Shown here: positions 60,527 to 64,000 of the stretch, piece after piece | Position numbering within the stretch: position 1 is the stretch's first letter | How the letters are laid out: every line of letters starts with the position of its first letter | Assembly (NCBI GenBank): GCA_004102805.1 | Contig: SCEG01000006.1 | Span: 1-64,000 of the forward strand | Reading direction: 5' to 3' | Length of the DNA stretch: 64,000 bases | DNA from: Muribaculaceae bacterium Isolate-002 (NCI) | GTDB taxonomy: Bacteria > Bacteroidota > Bacteroidia > Bacteroidales > Muribaculaceae | Program-made: the position numbers and the translations under genes | Notes under the pieces: generated by a model | What the model was told of the DNA's origin: nothing | The model's database searches: none | The model's input: the letters and a program-made list of their open reading frames with translations, nothing else

Positions 60527-62269
60527 TCAAGAATGGTTCTGATTTGTCTTGTTTTTACGTTTCTTCAGTCGGGGAGCGACGTTCTTATGCTCAATCTTCC
60601 ATATCACAGCATTATATGGAGCGTCCAGATATGTCTTGAACGGGGCGTCTGAAGCAAATGCCTTCTCGGCGGAAATGCCTGAGAGCAATTCTGTAGCCTT
60701 GACAATGCCCTGAGGCATGTCGAGCAAATCAAATGCGTGTTGTGGAATGTTGATTTCGACCTCAGATGCTTTCTGGTCAAAATTTACCACAATAAGAAGG
60801 GTCACATCGTCATAACTGCGTAGAAACGCATAATGCCGGTGAGGATTAAATTTCGGGTTGACGTAATTTACGTATGTCACATCAAAGAAACGCCCCATAG
60901 AAAGAGCTTTCTCATTATTACACATGCGCAATATCTTTCTGTAGTCGTCGTGCAACTGTTTCTCTTCGTCTGAGAGCATCCTGCCGTCACATTTGCCACG
61001 GTTACGCCAACGGCGCAATATGGAGAGTGACCAGAAGTCAAATATTGTGGTTCGTCCGTCCTGACCGCTGTAGCCTTCCGCGTCAAGAGCCTTCTCGCCG
61101 AGTTCCTGACCCATATATATCATATATGGCCCGGTTGAAATCATTGTGCTTACAATCATTGACGGGAACACCAGTCTCGCATCATTGGCATATTGCGGCG
61201 AAGCAAAACGCTGCTCATCGTGGTTTTCCTGGAAATTGAGCATCTTGTCGGAAATCCCCTCAACAGTCTGCCAACACGATGTTATATTGGCCGCCGACAC
61301 GTTGTGGCATTGTATGCCGCGCAACGTATCGTAGAGATTGACTTTGTCATACAGATAGTCAAAGCCGCCTATATTAATGAAATCACGATAGAGATGTATG
61401 TCATATATTTCGGCAATGAAAATAATGTCGGGATAGCGCTCTTTCACATTGGCGATAGCCCATTGCCAGAACTCAAGAGGCACCATGTGTGCCATGTCGC
61501 ATCTGAATCCGTCGACTCCCCTTGAGGCCCAGTAACGTAATATATGCAGCATCTTGAACCATACCGGAGGGATTGGATTGAAGTGATGCGAATGGTTGCC
61601 ATAGTCAATCCCATAATTGAGCTTAACCGTCTCATACCAGTCATACTGGTTGGGAAATGCGTTGAAACAGTCATTGCCCGACGCTTTTGCCGGAAACTCC
61701 ACATACGCGTCATCGCCTTCCCCAAGATCAATTGACGGAGAGAACTGCTGGCGGGTTATGTAATAGAAATCATTCGTAGGGGAGAAGAACATCGTGTGGT
61801 CATCATCCGCGCCAAGATCCTTTATGCCCGACGGCTTAGCGTCAGAATAATACTGACGCCCCACATGATTGGGTACAAAGTCGATTATTACCTTCATTCC
61901 CGCGTCATGCGTACGTTTGACAAGTGCGTCAAACTCGTCAAGACGATGCTCTACGTCAACTGCGATATCCGGATCGATATCATAATAATCTGTAATGGCG
62001 TATGGTGAGCCTGCTTTGCCTTTTATAACATGACGGTTGTGGCGCGATATGCCGTATGCTGTATAATCCACATCGTGAGCATGCTCGATGACTCCGGTAT
62101 ACCATACGTGAGTGGCACCGAGATCCTTTATGCTTCTCAGCGTGGTCGGAGTGATATCGTTCATTTTGCCAGACCCGTTCTGTTCGATTGTTCCGTTAGG
62201 TACGCAATTCGCGTTATCGTTGGCAAACAGACGCGGAAGCATCTGATATATGATTGGCTTGGTTTTCAT
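60527..62269 (-). CDS. Glycoside hydrolase family 13 (alpha-amylase type) protein
   Basis: 580 residues, no signal peptide, so cytosolic. Catalytic residues of the GH13 barrel: Asp258 (nucleophile) in GFRCDMAHM, Glu287 (acid/base) in FIAEIYD and Asp351 in NFQENHDEQRF. VIIDFVPNHVGR is conserved region I. The C-terminal ~120 residues form the beta-sandwich domain C, then a basic tail KKRKNKTNQNHS. It probably acts on internal alpha-glucans such as glycogen; the precise bond is unknown. Its ATG overlaps the upstream patatin stop by 4 bp. Confidence 0.93.
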   Translation of the reverse strand: MKTKPIIYQMLPRLFANDNANCVPNGTIEQNGSGKMNDITPTTLRSIKDLGATHVWYTGVIEHAHDVDYTAYGISRHNRHVIKGKAGSPYAITDYYDIDPDIAVDVEHRLDEFDALVKRTHDAGMKVIIDFVPNHVGRQYYSDAKPSGIKDLGADDDHTMFFSPTNDFYYITRQQFSPSIDLGEGDDAYVEFPAKASGNDCFNAFPNQYDWYETVKLNYGIDYGNHSHHFNPIPPVWFKMLHILRYWASRGVDGFRCDMAHMVPLEFWQWAIANVKERYPDIIFIAEIYDIHLYRDFINIGGFDYLYDKVNLYDTLRGIQCHNVSAANITSCWQTVEGISDKMLNFQENHDEQRFASPQYANDARLVFPSMIVSTMISTGPYMIYMGQELGEKALDAEGYSGQDGRTTIFDFWSLSILRRWRNRGKCDGRMLSDEEKQLHDDYRKILRMCNNEKALSMGRFFDVTYVNYVNPKFNPHRHYAFLRSYDDVTLLIVVNFDQKASEVEINIPQHAFDLLDMPQGIVKATELLSGISAEKAFASDAPFKTYLDAPYNAVIWKIEHKNVAPRLKKRKNKTNQNHS

Positions 62270-63075
62270 TTAATAATCTGATTTGTTTTGTATTGGTCGG
62301 ATAACGGCCAAGATTTTAAGGCGCTTTTTGCAGCGGCATATCCTCTTATATAAACCTGCTGTATTTCTTTAAGATTAAAAACTTTATATGATGCAATCTC
62401 CGGAGTTTCCACCGCGAGGTCGCATAATTTCATGTCATCTTTGACATTTGCTCTAAGCATCAGGTGATATGTGCGAAGCGCTATGTCCATCACGCTGTTC
62501 CTTGTATTGCGGTCAGGTAACGGACTGCAGTTGACCCCTATCAGACAATCGCATTTGTCTCTCAGCATCCATGACGGCATATTGCGCAAGACACCTCCGT
62601 CCACATATCTGACACCTCCGATTTCTACCGGCCGGAATAATATCGGGATACTGCATGATGCCGCGACAGCCTCGACAATATCTCCTTTATCAAATATCGT
62701 GGCGGTGCCGTGATCCAGATCTGTCGCGCCAATATATAAAGGTATGGGTAACTCGCCGATGTCAGAATAATCGCCGAGAGCATGTCTCAGGAAACCTTTA
62801 AACTTGTCAATTTTGAAAAATCCACCCCCTTTGACCGTAAGTTCACAGAAATCACGAAATTTGGCATCTGTAAACAATTTTATCATTTTAGACAACGGAA
62901 CCCCCGCTGCATATAGAGCCGCCACTATCGCACCGGCACTTACCCCGGCTATGATGTCTGGGCGGATACCGTTCTCCTCCAATGCCTTAAGCGCTCCTAC
63001 GTGGGCAAAACCTCTTGCTCCACCTCCGCTCAATGCAATGCCTATCCGATAGGGTTTGGGACTGGTTAATGTCAT
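62266..63075 (-). CDS. Patatin-like phospholipase
   Basis: 269 residues, no signal peptide. The patatin fold is clear: oxyanion loop GGGARGFAHVGAL (17-29), nucleophile Ser46 in GVSAG, and the catalytic Asp159 in VDGGVLRNMP. It resembles the RssA/NTE group of bacterial lipid acyl hydrolases, whose substrates are usually unknown. The stop overlaps the start of the GH13 gene by 4 bp, so the two are translated together. Confidence 0.92.
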   Translation of the reverse strand: MTLTSPKPYRIGIALSGGGARGFAHVGALKALEENGIRPDIIAGVSAGAIVAALYAAGVPLSKMIKLFTDAKFRDFCELTVKGGGFFKIDKFKGFLRHALGDYSDIGELPIPLYIGATDLDHGTATIFDKGDIVEAVAASCSIPILFRPVEIGGVRYVDGGVLRNMPSWMLRDKCDCLIGVNCSPLPDRNTRNSVMDIALRTYHLMLRANVKDDMKLCDLAVETPEIASYKVFNLKEIQQVYIRGYAAAKSALKSWPLSDQYKTNQIIK

Positions 63076-63170
63076 CGGTCTCTGATATTTTTTGCAAATT
63101 TACATTTTTATTTTCATATTTTCAGCCAATATTCAGTTAAAATGGGCAATATTCATTGCAAATATTTTTG

Positions 63171-63178
63171 TAAATTTG
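63171..63178 (+). promoter_or_regulatory. -7 box of valS
   Basis: TAAATTTG, 88 bp upstream of the ATG at 63267. The -33 TTTG is not at its usual place. Confidence 0.45.
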
Positions 63179-63194
63179 CGGACTGATAACCGAC

Positions 63195-63212
63195 AAACCG
63201 GTTGTCCGGTTT
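63195..63212 (+). other. Hairpin in the valS leader
   Basis: AAACCGG (63195-63201), a TTGT loop and CCGGTTT (63206-63212), followed by ATTTTATAT. It begins about 10 nt after the predicted transcription start, so it is more likely an mRNA-stabilising 5' stem than an attenuator. Confidence 0.45.
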
Positions 63213-63266
63213 ATTTTATATCCGGATTAGGATAACTTATTAGTTTATACACATCATTTTATAGCA

Positions 63267-64000
63267 ATGGAAGAATTAGCCACGAAGTATAATCCTTCGG
63301 AAGTGGAGGATAAATGGTATGACTATTGGATGACTCACGAACTGTTTCGCTCGGTGCCTGACGCACGCGAGCCCTACACGATAGTAATACCCCCTCCAAA
63401 CGTTACAGGCGTGCTCCACATGGGACACATGCTCAACAATACTATTCAGGATATCCTTACACGTCGCGCCAGAATGGAAGGCAAAAATGCACTGTGGGTG
63501 CCTGGCACCGACCATGCTTCTATTGCTACCGAAGCAAAAGTCGTGGCGAAACTGGCCTCTGAAGGTATTAAGAAAAGCGACCTCACCCGCGAAGAGTTTC
63601 TTAAGCATGCATGGGCATGGACTGAAAAGCATGGCGGAATTATCCTGCAGCAGCTCCGCAAACTCGGCGCATCATGCGACTGGAGCCGAACAGCCTTTAC
63701 AATGGACGAGCTTCGTTCGAAAAGCGTCATAAAAGTATTTGTCGACCTGTTCAACAAAGGACTTATCTATCGTGGAGTGCGTATGGTCAACTGGGATCCG
63801 GCAGCACAGACCGCCCTGTCTGATGAAGAAGTGATTTATCAGGACGAACATTCAAAACTTTTCTATCTGCGCTATAAAGTAGTCGGAGAGGACAACAAAT
63901 ACATCATCGTAGCCACTACTCGACCAGAAACCATACTTGGTGATACCGCAGTATGTGTCAATCCCAACGACGAACGTTATTCCTGGCTCAAAGGAAAACG
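63267..64000 (+). CDS. valS: Valine-tRNA ligase (N-terminal part; runs off the window)
   Basis: The frame from the ATG at 63267 stays open to the edge (about 244 of the usual ~870 residues). It starts [21 protein letters not shown]. The class I signature HMGH lies in [18 protein letters not shown], and the family's '[16 protein letters not shown]', '[18 protein letters not shown]' and '[16 protein letters not shown]' are present. The editing domain begins before the edge ([15 protein letters not shown]). The product charges tRNA-Val in the cytosol. Confidence 0.96.
   Translation, partial: MEELATKYNPSEVEDKWYDYWMTHELFRSVPDAREPYTIVIPPPNVTGVLHMGHMLNNTIQDILTRRARMEGKNALWVPGTDHASIATEAKVVAKLASEGIKKSDLTREEFLKHAWAWTEKHGGIILQQLRKLGASCDWSRTAFTMDELRSKSVIKVFVDLFNKGLIYRGVRMVNWDPAAQTALSDEEVIYQDEHSKLFYLRYKVVGEDNKYIIVATTRPETILGDTAVCVNPNDERYSWLKGK

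Overview
The window is a chromosomal segment from a member of the Bacteroidales, most likely a gut Muribaculaceae-type genome (the family is an inference). The evidence is a short primary sigma factor of the sigma-ABfr type, a type IX secretion C-terminal sorting domain, a PPi-dependent phosphofructokinase, a dipeptidyl peptidase IV, PepSY-like and DUF4293 proteins, and promoters of the TTTG / TAnnTTTG type instead of sigma-70 -35/-10 boxes. Nearly all of it is ordinary housekeeping DNA, densely packed. No insertion sequence, CRISPR array or rRNA operon is visible.

Left end (1-2.3 kb): a T9SS cargo protein lies between short fragments that look like decayed phage or mobile-element genes. 2.4-14 kb: gdhA, a TPR protein, a DUF4293 membrane protein, the primary sigma factor rpoD, a NatAB-type ABC exporter, an HtrA/DegP protease, an NlpC/P60 lipoprotein and an MFS exporter. 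14-20.5 kb: a small PH-domain membrane protein between two related hairpins, PPi-phosphofructokinase, then a minus-strand cluster (ThiE-like protein, LPG-synthase-TM flippase-like protein, kdsB, an M16-family protein without the zinc motif) downstream of tRNA-His.

20.6-33 kb: minus-strand operon panC-panD-ffh-folD-capA, then recR on the plus strand. Beyond it come ftsK, a LolA-like carrier, trxB and a GNAT acetyltransferase (minus), rpe, a DedA protein and a uracil-DNA glycosylase-like protein. 33-42.7 kb: aquaporin, YqgE/AlgH, a PepSY-like lipoprotein, miaA between two uncharacterised genes with overlapping ends, and dipeptidyl peptidase IV. 40.9-45.7 kb holds the most interesting pair: a coiled-coil protein encoded 6 bp downstream of a 985-residue protein that joins two receiver-type domains to a PEP-synthase-type ATP-binding domain but lacks the phosphohistidine swivel and PEP-binding barrel.

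45.9-64 kb: efp; a long minus-strand run (DUF5106/thioredoxin-like, mnmA, DUF151 nuclease, nucleoside symporter-like MFS, rsmE, kdsA, TPR protein); clpB, a small lipoprotein, tRNA-Glu, an ABC-F ATPase, prs, a GH13 alpha-amylase overlapping a patatin-like phospholipase, and the start of valS at the right edge.

Functional threads include Kdo synthesis (kdsA and kdsB), pantothenate (panC, panD), tRNA modification (miaA, mnmA), protein targeting and quality control (ffh, degP, clpB) and nucleotide/sugar-phosphate metabolism (prs, rpe, pfp). Promoter and terminator calls were made by eye; functions rest on motif recognition and family knowledge, not on searches.
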